Shown here: in pieces, positions 1 through 8,967 of the stretch | Numbering within the stretch: the first letter of the stretch is position 1 | Layout of the letters: every line of letters begins with the position of its first letter | NCBI GenBank assembly: GCA_022750115.1 | Contig: JAKIWI010000004.1 | Coordinates: forward strand, 1 to 64,000 | Origin: Thermoplasmata archaeon | GTDB lineage: Archaea; Thermoplasmatota; Thermoplasmata; Lutacidiplasmatales; UBA184 | Length of the DNA stretch: 64,000 nucleotides | Direction of reading: 5' to 3' | Translations under genes and position numbers: made by a program | The notes under the pieces: generated by a model | What the model was told of the DNA's origin: nothing | The model's input: the letters and a program-made list of their open reading frames with translations, nothing else | The model's database searches: none

Positions 1-2
1 TC

Positions 3-1079
3 GCCGACGCCGGCTACGACCTCTCCTACTGGGGCCCGGAGATCGAGTTCTTCGTGTTCGACTCGGTGAAGCTGATTCCGTCCGCCGACTCGGTCCGGGA
101 CGCCTGGGGCGGCGCGGGCTACCTCATCGAGAGCGCGGAGGCCCCCTGGGCCACCGCCGACGGCCACGGGTCGATCCGATTCAAGGAAGGGTACCACCGC
201 ACCGGCCCCCACGACGCCCTCGAGGGGATGCGGAGCGAGATCTGCAACATCCTCGCCGACGACTTCCACATTACGATGGACGCCCACCACCACGAGGTGG
301 CGACCGCCGGCCAGGGCGAGATCAACATCCGGTTCGACGAGCTCGTCCCGGCTGCCGACCACGTCCAGGACGTTCGGTTCGTGATCAAGAACGTCGCCGC
401 GCAGCACGGCAAGGTCGCCTCGTTCATGCCGAAGCCGATTTTCGGCGACAACGGCATCGGGATGCACATGAACCAGTCGCTGTGGAGCGGCGGGAAGAAC
501 ACGTTCTACGACGCCAACGACTCCTACGCGGAGGTCAGCCAGACGTGCCGGTACTACGTCGGCGGGCTCCTCACCCATGCCCGCGCGCTCTGCGCGCTCA
601 CGAACCCGACGACGAACTCCTACCGGCGGCTCGTCCCCGGCTACGAGGCGCCGGTCTTCATCGCCTGGAGCCGCTCGAACCGCTCGGCGAACGTCCGCAT
701 CCCGTTCTACCACAAGGGACGGATGGAGGCGAAGCGGATCGAGTACCGGACGCCCGACTCCGCCGCGAACATCTACCTCACGGAGGCCGCGCTCTCGATG
801 GCCGGCCTCGACGGCATCCGCCGGAAGATCGAGCCCCCCGCGCCGGTCGACGCCGACATCTACAAGCTCTCCCCCGCGCGGCGCAAGGAGCTCGGCATCC
901 GCGAGCTCCCGGGGTCGCTCGGTGAGGCGCTCGAGTGCCTCAGCTCCGACGATGCGTTCCTCAAGCCCGTGTTCGAATCCGAGGTCCTGGACTCCTTCCG
1001 CGAGATCAAGAAGGACGAGCAGCTGCAACTCAACCTGCGACCGCACCCGTACGAGTTCTACCGGTACCTCGACGTCTAG
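3..1079 (+). CDS. glnA: Glutamine synthetase type I, 3' part
   Basis: This is the C-terminal three quarters of glutamine synthetase, which makes glutamine from glutamate, ammonia and ATP in the cytoplasm. The reading frame is open to the window edge, so the start lies upstream. Visible family motifs are PEIEFF near the edge (metal ligands), the KPIFGDNG...GMH ATP/glutamate-binding segment, RIEYRTPD and the C-terminal HPYEFYRYLDV. The spacing LSPARRKELGI..LPG resembles the GSI-alpha form, which is not adenylylated; I see no adenylylation-type insertion, but only part of the protein is here. The next gene starts about 70 bp downstream on the same strand. Confidence 0.95.
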   Translation, partial: ADAGYDLSYWGPEIEFFVFDSVKLIPSADSVRDAWGGAGYLIESAEAPWATADGHGSIRFKEGYHRTGPHDALEGMRSEICNILADDFHITMDAHHHEVATAGQGEINIRFDELVPAADHVQDVRFVIKNVAAQHGKVASFMPKPIFGDNGIGMHMNQSLWSGGKNTFYDANDSYAEVSQTCRYYVGGLLTHARALCALTNPTTNSYRRLVPGYEAPVFIAWSRSNRSANVRIPFYHKGRMEAKRIEYRTPDSAANIYLTEAALSMAGLDGIRRKIEPPAPVDADIYKLSPARRKELGIRELPGSLGEALECLSSDDAFLKPVFESEVLDSFREIKKDEQLQLNLRPHPYEFYRYLDV

Positions 1080-1151
1080 ACCGTCCGCGTGGACTCATCG
1101 GGGCCGGCGGCTGCTCCCTCGCCAGCCGCCGCCCCTCGGCCGGCCGGATCG

Positions 1152-2690
1152 ATGGCGCAGGCGACCCTCTGGCGAAACGGGCGGATCTTCACCGGCCGCC
1201 GCTACGTCGAGGCGGTCGCGACGGAGAACGGCCGCGTCGTCGCCGTCGGCTCGTCGCGCGAGGTGCGCGCCCATAGCCCGAGCGGCGCGGAGCGGGTGGA
1301 CCTGCACGGCCGCCTCACCGTCCCGGGCCTCGCGGACTCCCACCTCCACCTGACCGAGCTCGCCCGACTGACCGCCGGCGTCGACCTCCACGGCGCGAGG
1401 TCGCTGGCCGAAGTCGGCCGACGGGTCCGGCGTTGGGGCGAGCGCCACCCGGAAGGTTCGGTCTACGGTGCCGGCTGGGACCAGGACCTGCTCCGCGACC
1501 GACGATACCCGACGTCCCGGGACGTCGCGCGATGGGTCGGAGATCGGCCCACCGTCCTGTTCCGAGTCTGCCACCACGCTGTCGTGGTCAGCGACTCGGT
1601 GTTGACGGAGATTGACGTCGACGAGGACACCCCCGACCCGCCGGGGGGTCGGATCGGGCGCGGGCGGAACGGTCGAGCGAACGGGCTCCTGTTCGACAAC
1701 GCCATTGAACGCCTAGGCCCGTGGGGCGAGCGGCGATTCGTCCGGCACCCGCTCGGGCTCGCGGAACTTCTTCAGAACGCGGCGAACCTCGGCCTGACGT
1801 CGCTCGGACCGGTGAGTTCCTCTCCCGAGGAACTCGCTGCACTCGCGTCGTTCGGGCGCCGCCGATTGCCGGTACGAATCGCGGCGTTCCTCCGGGGAAC
1901 GGAGGTGGAGCGGTTTCGGGCGCTCCAGCGGAGCACGCGAACGGAATCGACGCGGCTGGTCGGTGTGAAGGTCGTGAGCGACGGGGCGTTCGGCCCCCGG
2001 ACCGCCTGGTTGGACCGGCCGTACCGGGACGAACGCGCGACCTCGGGGTTCCCGCTCCTGACGCGGTCGGAACTGGAGCGCGTCGCGACGGAGGCGGACC
2101 GGGTCGGCGCGAGCCTCGCGGTGCACGCCATCGGGGACCGCGCGATTGCGACGGCCCTCGACGTATTCGAGGCGGTACGGCCGCATCGACGTCCCCGCAT
2201 CGAGCACGCATCGCTCACGCCCCCGCGGTTGCTCGACCGACTGGGCAAGGTCCGGCCACTCCTCGTCGTCCAGCCGCGGTTCGTGACGAGCGACTCGTGG
2301 ATCGTCGAACGGCTCGGACCGCGCCGCGCCCGCTGGACGTACTCGTTCGCCACCTTCCACGCCCGCGGACACCGGCCGGCCGCGTCGAGCGATGCGCCCG
2401 TTGAACCGCTCGACCCGTGGACGGGGATCGCGGCGGCGATCGCGGAGCGCCGAACGGGGGTCGCCGAGTCGGTGGACGCTCCGACCGCCCTGCGGATGTA
2501 CGGCGAGAACGCCGCCCCGGTCCTCGGAACTCCGGGGATCGGCTCGCTCGAACCGGGGAGCTTCGCGGACGTCGTCGAGTGCGACGGCAACGACCTCGAC
2601 CGCGTGGCCCGGGCGGGGAACAGCCAGGTGCTCCGCGTCTGGCGGGAAGGGATCCGGGTCGACAGCGGCCGGCCGGCGGGCGAAGGCTAA
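1152..2690 (+). CDS. YtcJ-like metal-dependent amidohydrolase
   Basis: A 512-residue member of the amidohydrolase superfamily, YtcJ/AepA group. It has a short N-terminal beta-sandwich, then a TIM barrel with metal ligands: DSHLHL, the lysine in VGVKVVSDG, AVHAIGD, IEHAS and the final aspartate in SSDAPVEP. These enzymes hydrolyse amide, formyl or carbamate bonds; the substrate cannot be read from sequence. ATG at 1152 (MAQATLWRNG) fits the family N-terminus better than an in-frame start 63 bp upstream, which would add a low-complexity Ala/Pro extension. The C-terminal LEPGSFADVVE strand is typical. It lies between glutamine synthetase and an uncharacterised gene, which gives no clear pathway. 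Confidence 0.85.
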   Translation: MAQATLWRNGRIFTGRRYVEAVATENGRVVAVGSSREVRAHSPSGAERVDLHGRLTVPGLADSHLHLTELARLTAGVDLHGARSLAEVGRRVRRWGERHPEGSVYGAGWDQDLLRDRRYPTSRDVARWVGDRPTVLFRVCHHAVVVSDSVLTEIDVDEDTPDPPGGRIGRGRNGRANGLLFDNAIERLGPWGERRFVRHPLGLAELLQNAANLGLTSLGPVSSSPEELAALASFGRRRLPVRIAAFLRGTEVERFRALQRSTRTESTRLVGVKVVSDGAFGPRTAWLDRPYRDERATSGFPLLTRSELERVATEADRVGASLAVHAIGDRAIATALDVFEAVRPHRRPRIEHASLTPPRLLDRLGKVRPLLVVQPRFVTSDSWIVERLGPRRARWTYSFATFHARGHRPAASSDAPVEPLDPWTGIAAAIAERRTGVAESVDAPTALRMYGENAAPVLGTPGIGSLEPGSFADVVECDGNDLDRVARAGNSQVLRVWREGIRVDSGRPAGEG

Positions 2691-2716
2691 GAGCCGGCCC
2701 CCCTCCCCCGACCTCG

Positions 2717-3370
2717 ATGGCTGAGGTGGGGGCGGTTCCGACGTTCCGGACATTCTCGTCGACGATGCGTGTCGACGTCCTCGTGTCCGATTGGCGGAGC
2801 GAGCTCGACCCCGAGCTGGGCCACGAACAGAAGGAGACGGCGCTCTACGGACGCGTCTGGGAGGCGTACCAGGAGGGCGACTACGGCTTCGGGCTCTGGC
2901 TCTGGCACGAGAGTGACCGGCTGCAGAACGCGTTCGAGGGCTCGGTCCGTGAGGTCACGCGCGTCGTCGGACCGGGCCACTACTTCGGCTTCTCGCACCG
3001 CCGGGCGGTCGCCGAGCGGGTCCCGCTCGACAAGGTCTACCGGCCGCGGAAGGGCGACATGAGCACCCCCAGGACCGACGCCTACGTCCTGCCCCAGTAC
3101 CAACTGCTCTGCGTCTATCTCGTCAAGGCTCAGGATGGCGACCCGAGGTCGAAGGCTCTCCTCGAGATCTCCTTGGGCGAGGTCGAGGAGCGGCGGAGGG
3201 CCGACAAATTCTTCTCCCACTTTGAGACGTTCCGGCGTCTCCTCGAGCGGCCGGCCGTTCCTCAATCCCCGGCGACGCCGGCAGCGCCGGCGGCGCCACC
3301 GGCTCCGCCGCCGACCCCGATCGAGCCCGCCGAGAAAAAGCCCCGAGCGCGGCGGACCAAGCCCTCTTAG
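2717..3370 (+). CDS. Uncharacterised protein with Pro/Ala-rich basic tail
   Basis: A 217-residue soluble protein that I do not recognise. ATG at 2717 follows the amidohydrolase stop by 26 bp. Residues about 15-180 look like a folded mixed alpha/beta domain rich in aromatic residues (GFGLWLWHESD, GPGHYFGFSH). The last 35 residues are Pro/Ala repeats ending in a Lys/Arg patch (KKPRARRTK), which looks disordered and possibly nucleic-acid binding. The frame leads directly to the TruA coding region, so co-transcription with tRNA modification is likely. No catalytic motif is evident. Confidence 0.75.
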   Translation: MAEVGAVPTFRTFSSTMRVDVLVSDWRSELDPELGHEQKETALYGRVWEAYQEGDYGFGLWLWHESDRLQNAFEGSVREVTRVVGPGHYFGFSHRRAVAERVPLDKVYRPRKGDMSTPRTDAYVLPQYQLLCVYLVKAQDGDPRSKALLEISLGEVEERRRADKFFSHFETFRRLLERPAVPQSPATPAAPAAPPAPPPTPIEPAEKKPRARRTKPS

Positions 3371-3393
3371 GCCCGCCGCTCCGTCCGACGCCC

Positions 3394-4254
3394 ACGGCGC
3401 GCTGGCTCGTCCGGTTCGGGTACGACGGCCGGCCGTTCTACGGCTGGGCGCGGCAGCCGGGCTTCACCACGATCGAGGGGGAGCTCCGGGCGCGCGCGAA
3501 GCGGGCCGGGATCGTCGTCGACCTCACACGCGCGCGCTTCGACGTCGCCAGCCGCACGGACCGCGGTGTGAGCGCGCGGGGGAACGCGGTTGCGGTCACC
3601 TCGCCGCTCCCGGGACCCGGCCTGATCCGAGCCCTGAACGGCCTGCGACCGGAGGTCTTCTTCACAGCCGCGACCGAGGTGGAGGAGACGTTCCGCCCGC
3701 GGGCGGCCCGGTCACGGACCTACCGGTACTGGGAGGCGCAGCCGCTGGGTCCTCTCGCGGAGTACCGGCGGGTCGCTCGGATGTTGGTCGGGGACGTCGA
3801 CGTCCGGTCGTTCGGCCGGGACATTCCGCCCGACATCCCGATGCGCCGTACCGTCAGGCGTTTCGAGGTCGCCCGGTCGGGGCCGGGACTTCGCCTCGAG
3901 TTTGAGGCCCAGTCGTTCGTCTGGGGGATGGTGCGCAAGCTCGTCGCCGCGACCCGCGAGGTCGTGGCGGGTCGGCTGTCGCGCGACGACCTTCGGGGCG
4001 CGGTCGCTGGCGAACGCCGGCTCACCCTCCCGATCGCGGAGCCCGAGCCGTTGGTGCTCTGGAACGTCGAGTACGACCGGCCGTGGACCTTCCGGGCGGA
4101 CCAGCTCGCCGAGCGGCAGGTCGAGTACTTCCGAGCGGAGCGGCGGGCCGCCCAGGCCCGGGAGGCACTCCTCACGGGTCTCACCGAGCCGCCGTTCCCG
4201 ACGCACGAAGCGTCTATCGCCCGCGGGAAGCGTTCGACCACCGGGTCCGGATGA
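3394..4254 (+). CDS. truA: tRNA pseudouridine synthase TruA family
   Basis: TruA-family synthase, which isomerises uridines in tRNA anticodon arms. Homology begins at the first strand (RWLVRFGYDG.PFYGWARQPG) and the catalytic aspartate sits in SRTDRGVSARGN. The C-terminal half has FVWGMVRKLV, the usual core helix. Oddity: the conserved N-terminal region has no in-frame ATG, GTG or TTG. The first ordinary start, GTG at 3568, falls after the catalytic Asp and cannot be the true start. The coordinate given is an in-frame ACG just before the first strand, so the start is uncertain (non-canonical initiation, or an indel in the assembly). The stop overlaps the next gene by ATGA. Confidence 0.8.
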   Translation, partial: TARWLVRFGYDGRPFYGWARQPGFTTIEGELRARAKRAGIVVDLTRARFDVASRTDRGVSARGNAVAVTSPLPGPGLIRALNGLRPEVFFTAATEVEETFRPRAARSRTYRYWEAQPLGPLAEYRRVARMLVGDVDVRSFGRDIPPDIPMRRTVRRFEVARSGPGLRLEFEAQSFVWGMVRKLVAATREVVAGRLSRDDLRGAVAGERRLTLPIAEPEPLVLWNVEYDRPWTFRADQLAERQVEYFRAERRAAQAREALLTGLTEPPFPTHEASIARGKRSTTGSG

Positions 4255-5873
4255 CCGGCGACTTCGGATCGATCGAAGGGATCGTCGCCATCGTCGGCGC
4301 GGCGGCGGCCGGTACGGCGTTCGCACTCCGACTGCTTCGGGCTCCACCGTTCGAGGAGGGCCTCGCCCACGGGGTGCGAAAGGGGCTCCGCCGGTTCGCT
4401 CCGGCCCTCTTTGCCCTGCTCCCCCTCGTCCTCGCCGCCCGACTGTTCGGCGGCGCGGTTCGCGGGCTGGCGTTCGACGAGGGCCTCGTCATCGGACTGG
4501 TCTCCGCCGCAGCTGTGGTCGCCCTGGGTGCCCCGGCGGAGCCGGATGGCCCCGGACCGGTCGACCACCCCCTCCCCGTCCGTTGGACGGCAGGCGGGGT
4601 GGGGGCCTCCGGAGTCGCCCTGCTGGCCGTTCTCGCGGTGGTGCTCTGGATCGGCGACGGACCGGCGGGGCTCCTCGGCGTGGCCGTCGGGCCGGCGGTG
4701 CTCCTGTTCTTGGGCGAGCCGGCGACGCGCTTCGACCTCCGCCTCCGATTCGGGGCGCTCGTGGCCGTTCTGGGGTGTGCGACCGCGTTCGTCCCGCAGT
4801 CCGTGATCCTCCGCCTCCTCCTCCCGGACGCCCTGCTCCTCCCGCTCCTCGTCGGCGCCCTCGGCACCGTCGCCGGTCTCGCGGGGCTTCTGTTCGACCG
4901 GATCGAAGGTCCATACACGCTCGGGGCACCCGCCGCCGCGGGGACCGGGGTCGTCCTCGGGGGCTACGCGGTCGCGACCTGGATCCCCGCGGACGCTTCG
5001 GTGGTGTTCGCCGTGGCGGCCGGCTGGCTCGCCGCCCTGACGGCGATGTACCTCCCGCGCTGGGCCGTCTACGAGCCCGCGCCGACGGCGGCCACGGCGG
5101 CGCGGGGCGGCGTCGCCCTCGGCGTCATCGGCTCGATGGGGCGCGGCCTCCGAACCACGGTGGGCGCGGTCCTCGCCTTCGCCGTCCCGCTGCTGGTCGC
5201 CGATGTGGCGATCCGTTCGATCACCTCGGACGGAGTGTTCGGGGTTCTCCTCGCCGCAGCGACGGCGGCCACCGCCGCCCTCGTGCTGGGCGGGACCCGG
5301 GTTGGCGCCGGTCCGAAGGGATCTCCCCGACGGGTCCCGGAGGTCCTCGACGTGGTCGCTACCGGCTGGGCCGGCCTCGCGGTCGCATTTGCGCTCCCCG
5401 TCCTGGCCCCCCCGATCGCGGGCCTCTCGGTCGCGGTGCTCGGCGAAGGACTCGCGTTGGGCGCTCCCGCGACGCTGGGGGGACTCGTGCTCGGCGCGAT
5501 CGCCCCGTTCCTTCTCGCCTCCGCGACGACCGACCGGGGCGGCTCCGCCTGGGTTCGCGCGATCGCCGTCGCCGCTCCCGCCGTGCTCGCGGTCACGGTC
5601 GGCACCCTCCTCGGCCCGGCCGCCATCATCGGGCTCGCGCTCGGGGTCGCCCTGACCGGGATTCCCCTCGGCCTGTTTTGGGCGACCGCCCGCGAGGCCT
5701 CGGCCTCGTTGCAGGCCCAGCTGGAGGAGCCCTCCCCCGACCGACGCTCACTCGCCACTGCGTTCGACGCTGCTACCGGGTGGCGCATCGCGGCCGCCGT
5801 CCTCGCGATCTCGGTCGCCGCGCTGGCGGTTGCGGCGACGATCGCACCGGCAAACGGCGCGCTCGGATTCTGA
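4251..5873 (+). CDS. Polytopic membrane protein, function unknown
   Basis: A 540-residue integral membrane protein with roughly 14-16 hydrophobic segments of Ala/Leu/Val/Gly separated by short loops. Its ATG overlaps the TruA stop as ATGA, implying translational coupling. No signal peptide, ATP-binding motif or transporter signature is visible. The density of helices resembles archaeal DUF-type membrane proteins, but I cannot name a family. A cytoplasmic loop near residue 480 is more charged (QLEEPSPDRRS). It ends 29 bp before the convergent kelch gene. Confidence 0.75.
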   Translation: MTGDFGSIEGIVAIVGAAAAGTAFALRLLRAPPFEEGLAHGVRKGLRRFAPALFALLPLVLAARLFGGAVRGLAFDEGLVIGLVSAAAVVALGAPAEPDGPGPVDHPLPVRWTAGGVGASGVALLAVLAVVLWIGDGPAGLLGVAVGPAVLLFLGEPATRFDLRLRFGALVAVLGCATAFVPQSVILRLLLPDALLLPLLVGALGTVAGLAGLLFDRIEGPYTLGAPAAAGTGVVLGGYAVATWIPADASVVFAVAAGWLAALTAMYLPRWAVYEPAPTAATAARGGVALGVIGSMGRGLRTTVGAVLAFAVPLLVADVAIRSITSDGVFGVLLAAATAATAALVLGGTRVGAGPKGSPRRVPEVLDVVATGWAGLAVAFALPVLAPPIAGLSVAVLGEGLALGAPATLGGLVLGAIAPFLLASATTDRGGSAWVRAIAVAAPAVLAVTVGTLLGPAAIIGLALGVALTGIPLGLFWATAREASASLQAQLEEPSPDRRSLATAFDAATGWRIAAAVLAISVAALAVAATIAPANGALGF

Positions 5874-5902
5874 GGACCGACCCGAAGGCCCAGCGGCGGG
5901 TC

Positions 5903-7144
5903 TCAGATTCCGGGCGAGGAGCTCGCACTCGGGACCGAGACTGGTCCGAGACGAGGGGGACGCCGGCGGAGGAACCAGGCCAGCACGACGGGCCCGACGA
6001 GAATTCCCCCGACCAGGGCCAGTTCCGGAAGTGGGACAGGGACCGGGCTCACGGTCGGGTCGCCGGAGGCGGGCGGCACCGCCCAACCCCACGCGTCGCT
6101 GAGCGCGGTCCTTCCATCGGCGGCGAGCCCGCCGAACAGGACGTCGTACCCCACGACGGAGTCGTAGTACAACGCCGCCCCGGTTCGGGCGGGAGGCGTC
6201 GTCGGGCCGGGCGTCGCAATCACGCCCCATCGTCCCTGGTGAAACTCCCACGTCGACGCCGCCGATCCGCCTCCGAACAGCAACATTCCCGAGCCGCGCG
6301 GGTCGAACGCCACCCGCGGGGTCAGCGAGGCGGGGGGCGCCGGACCGGATCCCACGCGCGTCCAGGACCCGCCGGCCAACTCCCACGTGTCGTTGAGCGG
6401 CCCGCTCGCGGCGCTCCCCCCGAACAGGAATACCGCGCGGTCGATCGGGTCGTACGTGACGGCGGGGGAGGTCCGGGCGCTCGGCCCGCCGCTCGACGCG
6501 ACCAGGGTCCAGGCCTCGTCCCGGAACGTCCAGGTCGAGACGCCCGCGTTCGAGGAGCTCACGAGGACGACGGAGCCGTCGGCCGGGTCGTACACCATGC
6601 CGGCGCCCGCTTGAGGCGGAGGAGATCCCAGCGGGGGGAACGCCAGCCGCACCCACGTGTGGAATCCCTCCAGCTCCCAGGTTCCCCCGTACTGGGTGCC
6701 GTTCGCGAGCCGCCCCCCGAAGAGCAGAAAGTAGCCGTCGGCGGCATCGTACGCGACGCTGGCGTTCGTGAGGGGGGGCGGGGGATTGGGGGCCGTGTCG
6801 GTCTCGTTGGACCAACGTCCGGGGAAATCGCCATCGTTGGCCCAGGTGTCGCCGAGAACGGTTCCGCCGGTTCCCCGTCCGCCGAACAGAATGCCCGCAC
6901 CGGCCAATGGGTCAAACCCAACGGCGGCGTAGGCGCGACCGTACGGCTGGGCGAACGCGGGCGGGGGAAGCACGGACCATCCGACGGAGTCCGCCGCGAT
7001 TCGGGCGCCGGCGTCGGCCCAGGGGTGCTTGCCGAATGACTGCGCGACCGGAACGACGAGCAACGCCGCGATGGCTCCGACCGCGATCCACCGCCCGAGC
7101 CCGGACCGGTGGGGTCGTGAGGGCCTCCACCACGCCCGCCGCAT
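5903..7144 (-). CDS. Secreted, membrane-anchored kelch-repeat protein
   Basis: A 413-residue surface protein. The N-terminus is basic followed by a hydrophobic segment (WIAVGAIAALLVVPVAQSF), a signal peptide or anchor. Residues about 55-345 carry six or so kelch-type blades, recognised by repeated YD(P/A)..D...LFGG and (D)TWE(L/F) pairs, which fold into a beta-propeller. Near the C-terminus LALVGGILVGPVVLAWFL is a membrane anchor followed by Arg-rich residues. An AT-rich box near 7171-7178 lies about 26 bp before a start a few bases upstream of the ATG, so the mRNA is nearly leaderless. Likely role: extracellular binding or adhesion; ligand unknown. Confidence 0.85.
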   Translation of the reverse strand: MRRAWWRPSRPHRSGLGRWIAVGAIAALLVVPVAQSFGKHPWADAGARIAADSVGWSVLPPPAFAQPYGRAYAAVGFDPLAGAGILFGGRGTGGTVLGDTWANDGDFPGRWSNETDTAPNPPPPLTNASVAYDAADGYFLLFGGRLANGTQYGGTWELEGFHTWVRLAFPPLGSPPPQAGAGMVYDPADGSVVLVSSSNAGVSTWTFRDEAWTLVASSGGPSARTSPAVTYDPIDRAVFLFGGSAASGPLNDTWELAGGSWTRVGSGPAPPASLTPRVAFDPRGSGMLLFGGGSAASTWEFHQGRWGVIATPGPTTPPARTGAALYYDSVVGYDVLFGGLAADGRTALSDAWGWAVPPASGDPTVSPVPVPLPELALVGGILVGPVVLAWFLRRRPPRLGPVSVPSASSSPGI

Positions 7145-7355
7145 CGAGGAGCGTTTGCGTTTCGGCCCGAGTAATACCCTTTGGCCGACGCGAGCCGCCC
7201 TCCGGCGGAGCGCGCACGGTCTCAGGAGCTTCTCGCCCTCGGCCGCGGGCGGCGCGTCTTACGAGTCCCGGGAGCGCGAGCCGGACCGAAAGGGTAGATG
7301 AACCCGCACGGGTTCCGTCGCCTCGGTACCTCTCCTTAGGGGCTATCGGTATTCC

Positions 7356-8156
7356 ATGAAAGGTGCGCTCTGGACCCTGGGATTCGTCCTCGCCATCGTT
7401 GTCCTGCCCGCGGCCACCGCGGTCACGGTCGTCGTCACCCCCGTCGTCGCGCCGTCCTACACGTTCCTGCAGTCCGGACCGACGCATCCGACCAGCCACA
7501 GCACGAACTGGGCCGGTTACGCCGTCACCGGAACACGGGGGTCGGTCTCCTTCGTTCAGGGCTCCTGGGTCCAGCCGGGCGCGGTCAGCTGTTCTTCGGC
7601 CAGCCGGTGGTCCTCGTTCTGGGTCGGCATCGACGGCTTCAATTCGGGGACGGTCGAGCAGACCGGCACCGAGCTCGACTGCAGTGGGGGGTCGGCCGTC
7701 CTCTCCGCGTGGTACGAGTTCTTCCCCGCGTTCCCCGTGACCATCTCCTCGGTCCCCATCACCGCGGGCGACCACATCGAGGCCTCGGTCACCTACGTGA
7801 ACGCGACCGTCGGTTTCACGGTCTTCCTGAAGGACGTCACGACCGGGCACTCGTACACGCACTCCCACAAGGTCGCGAGCGCCCACCGGAGCTCCGCGGA
7901 GTGGATCGCGGAGGCGCCCTCGTCCGCGAGCGTGCTCCCGCTCACCGATTTCGGTGTGGCGAAGTTCGGGACGCACGCCACCGGGATCGCCAACACCAAC
8001 GAGGCCACGATCTCGGGGACGACCGGGGCGATCGGCTCGTTCGCCTCCGCCTCGATCCAGCGGATCAACATGGCGAGCGGCGCCACCACGAAGGCGGCGA
8101 CGTCGGCGCTCACGCCCGACGGCACGAGCTTCAACGTCACCTGGAAGCACGCGTAG
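7356..8156 (+). CDS. Peptidase family G1 (glutamic peptidase, eqolisin-like)
   Basis: A secreted 266-residue protein. Residues 5-30 form a signal peptide; the mature part starts near residue 43 with THPTSHSTNWAGY, the G1 hallmark. The catalytic pair of this family is visible: Gln102 in VEQTGTE after WVGIDGFNSG, and Glu182 in SAEWIAEAPSS. G1 peptidases are acid endopeptidases with a beta-sandwich fold, best known from fungi and some bacteria. Transcription is divergent from the kelch gene, with 211 bp between them. Likely role: degradation of external protein at low pH. The propeptide appears very short. Confidence 0.9.
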   Translation: MKGALWTLGFVLAIVVLPAATAVTVVVTPVVAPSYTFLQSGPTHPTSHSTNWAGYAVTGTRGSVSFVQGSWVQPGAVSCSSASRWSSFWVGIDGFNSGTVEQTGTELDCSGGSAVLSAWYEFFPAFPVTISSVPITAGDHIEASVTYVNATVGFTVFLKDVTTGHSYTHSHKVASAHRSSAEWIAEAPSSASVLPLTDFGVAKFGTHATGIANTNEATISGTTGAIGSFASASIQRINMASGATTKAATSALTPDGTSFNVTWKHA

Positions 8157-8201
8157 GGGGAGCGGAAGGTCCGACGCCCGGCGGGCGCCGAAGCCGCCCG
8201 C

Positions 8202-8861
8202 CTACGACGCTGGGCGCGCGAACGCGTCGAGGAACCGCCACCAGGCAGTGACCGTCTCGTCGACCGCGCGTTCGACCCGGTCGGCCCCGCCGTTCGCGAG
8301 CTCGACGGAGAGGAGCCGTCGCTCGGCGGCCGAGTGCTCCACGTCCGCGGCCGTGTGGACGCGGAAGAACTCGAGGGCGCGGTCGTCCGTCACGCCGTAG
8401 AACTTCGCGAGGCCCCGTCCCTTCTCGGCCGCGACCTCGGGGAAGATCGACTCGTAGGCGTAGAGCGCCCCGAGCGCCGTGCCCGCCGTCCCGCGGACCG
8501 CGTGGCGCTCGTAGGTGGAGAGCAATCGTCGGGTCGCGGGGAGGAGCGGCGCGCGCTCGATGCTCGAGCGCGACACGCCGAGACCCTCGGCGAACCGAAG
8601 CCACAGCTCTGGGTGGGTCGGGTCGCGTCCCTCCTCGTCGACGAGGTTGCTGAGGAGGGCGCGTCGGCCCGCGGGGTCGTCGATGCGGGCGTAGGCGGCG
8701 GCGACGTACTTCGGGAAGCTCCGCTCGAACTGGAAGTACTGACCCGCGTACTGCTGGAGCGTCGGCATCGAGACCTCGCCCATCGACCAGGCGCGGTAGA
8801 ACGGGTGCTTCAGCAAGTGGCGGCGCGCGATCCCGCGGTCGATGCCTCGGAGGGTCGTCAC
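8202..8861 (-). CDS. TenA/PqqC-like helical protein, CADD family
   Basis: A 219-residue all-helical protein of the heme-oxygenase-like TenA/PqqC/CADD group. The N-terminal TTLRGIDRGIARRHLLKHPFYRAW and the Y.(G)QYFQFERSFP motif match CADD-like proteins, some of which are self-sacrificing para-aminobenzoate synthases. Later Glu/His residues (YAYESIFPEVA, HTAADVEHS) fit a di-metal site. I place the start at GTG 8861 because the conserved region begins there; the open frame continues upstream but overlaps the divergent gene. An AT-rich box at about 8885-8892 is correctly spaced for a leaderless start here. Possible role in pABA or cofactor synthesis (inference). Confidence 0.8.
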   Translation of the reverse strand: MTTLRGIDRGIARRHLLKHPFYRAWSMGEVSMPTLQQYAGQYFQFERSFPKYVAAAYARIDDPAGRRALLSNLVDEEGRDPTHPELWLRFAEGLGVSRSSIERAPLLPATRRLLSTYERHAVRGTAGTALGALYAYESIFPEVAAEKGRGLAKFYGVTDDRALEFFRVHTAADVEHSAAERRLLSVELANGGADRVERAVDETVTAWWRFLDAFARPAS

Positions 8862-8967
8862 GTCGGGTGGGAGGCCCGAGAGGTAGTAGAAGCTTCGCCG
8901 CCCGCCCGAGGCGTCCCGGTTCGTACCGTCCCGATTTGAGAGGCCCGCGGGTCGAACGGCCGCTACC

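Noticed and set aside
3902-7039. A 1045-residue open frame on the plus strand
   Set aside because: Arg/Pro/Gly-rich shadow frame of TruA, the membrane protein and the antisense of the kelch gene; high GC removes stop codons.
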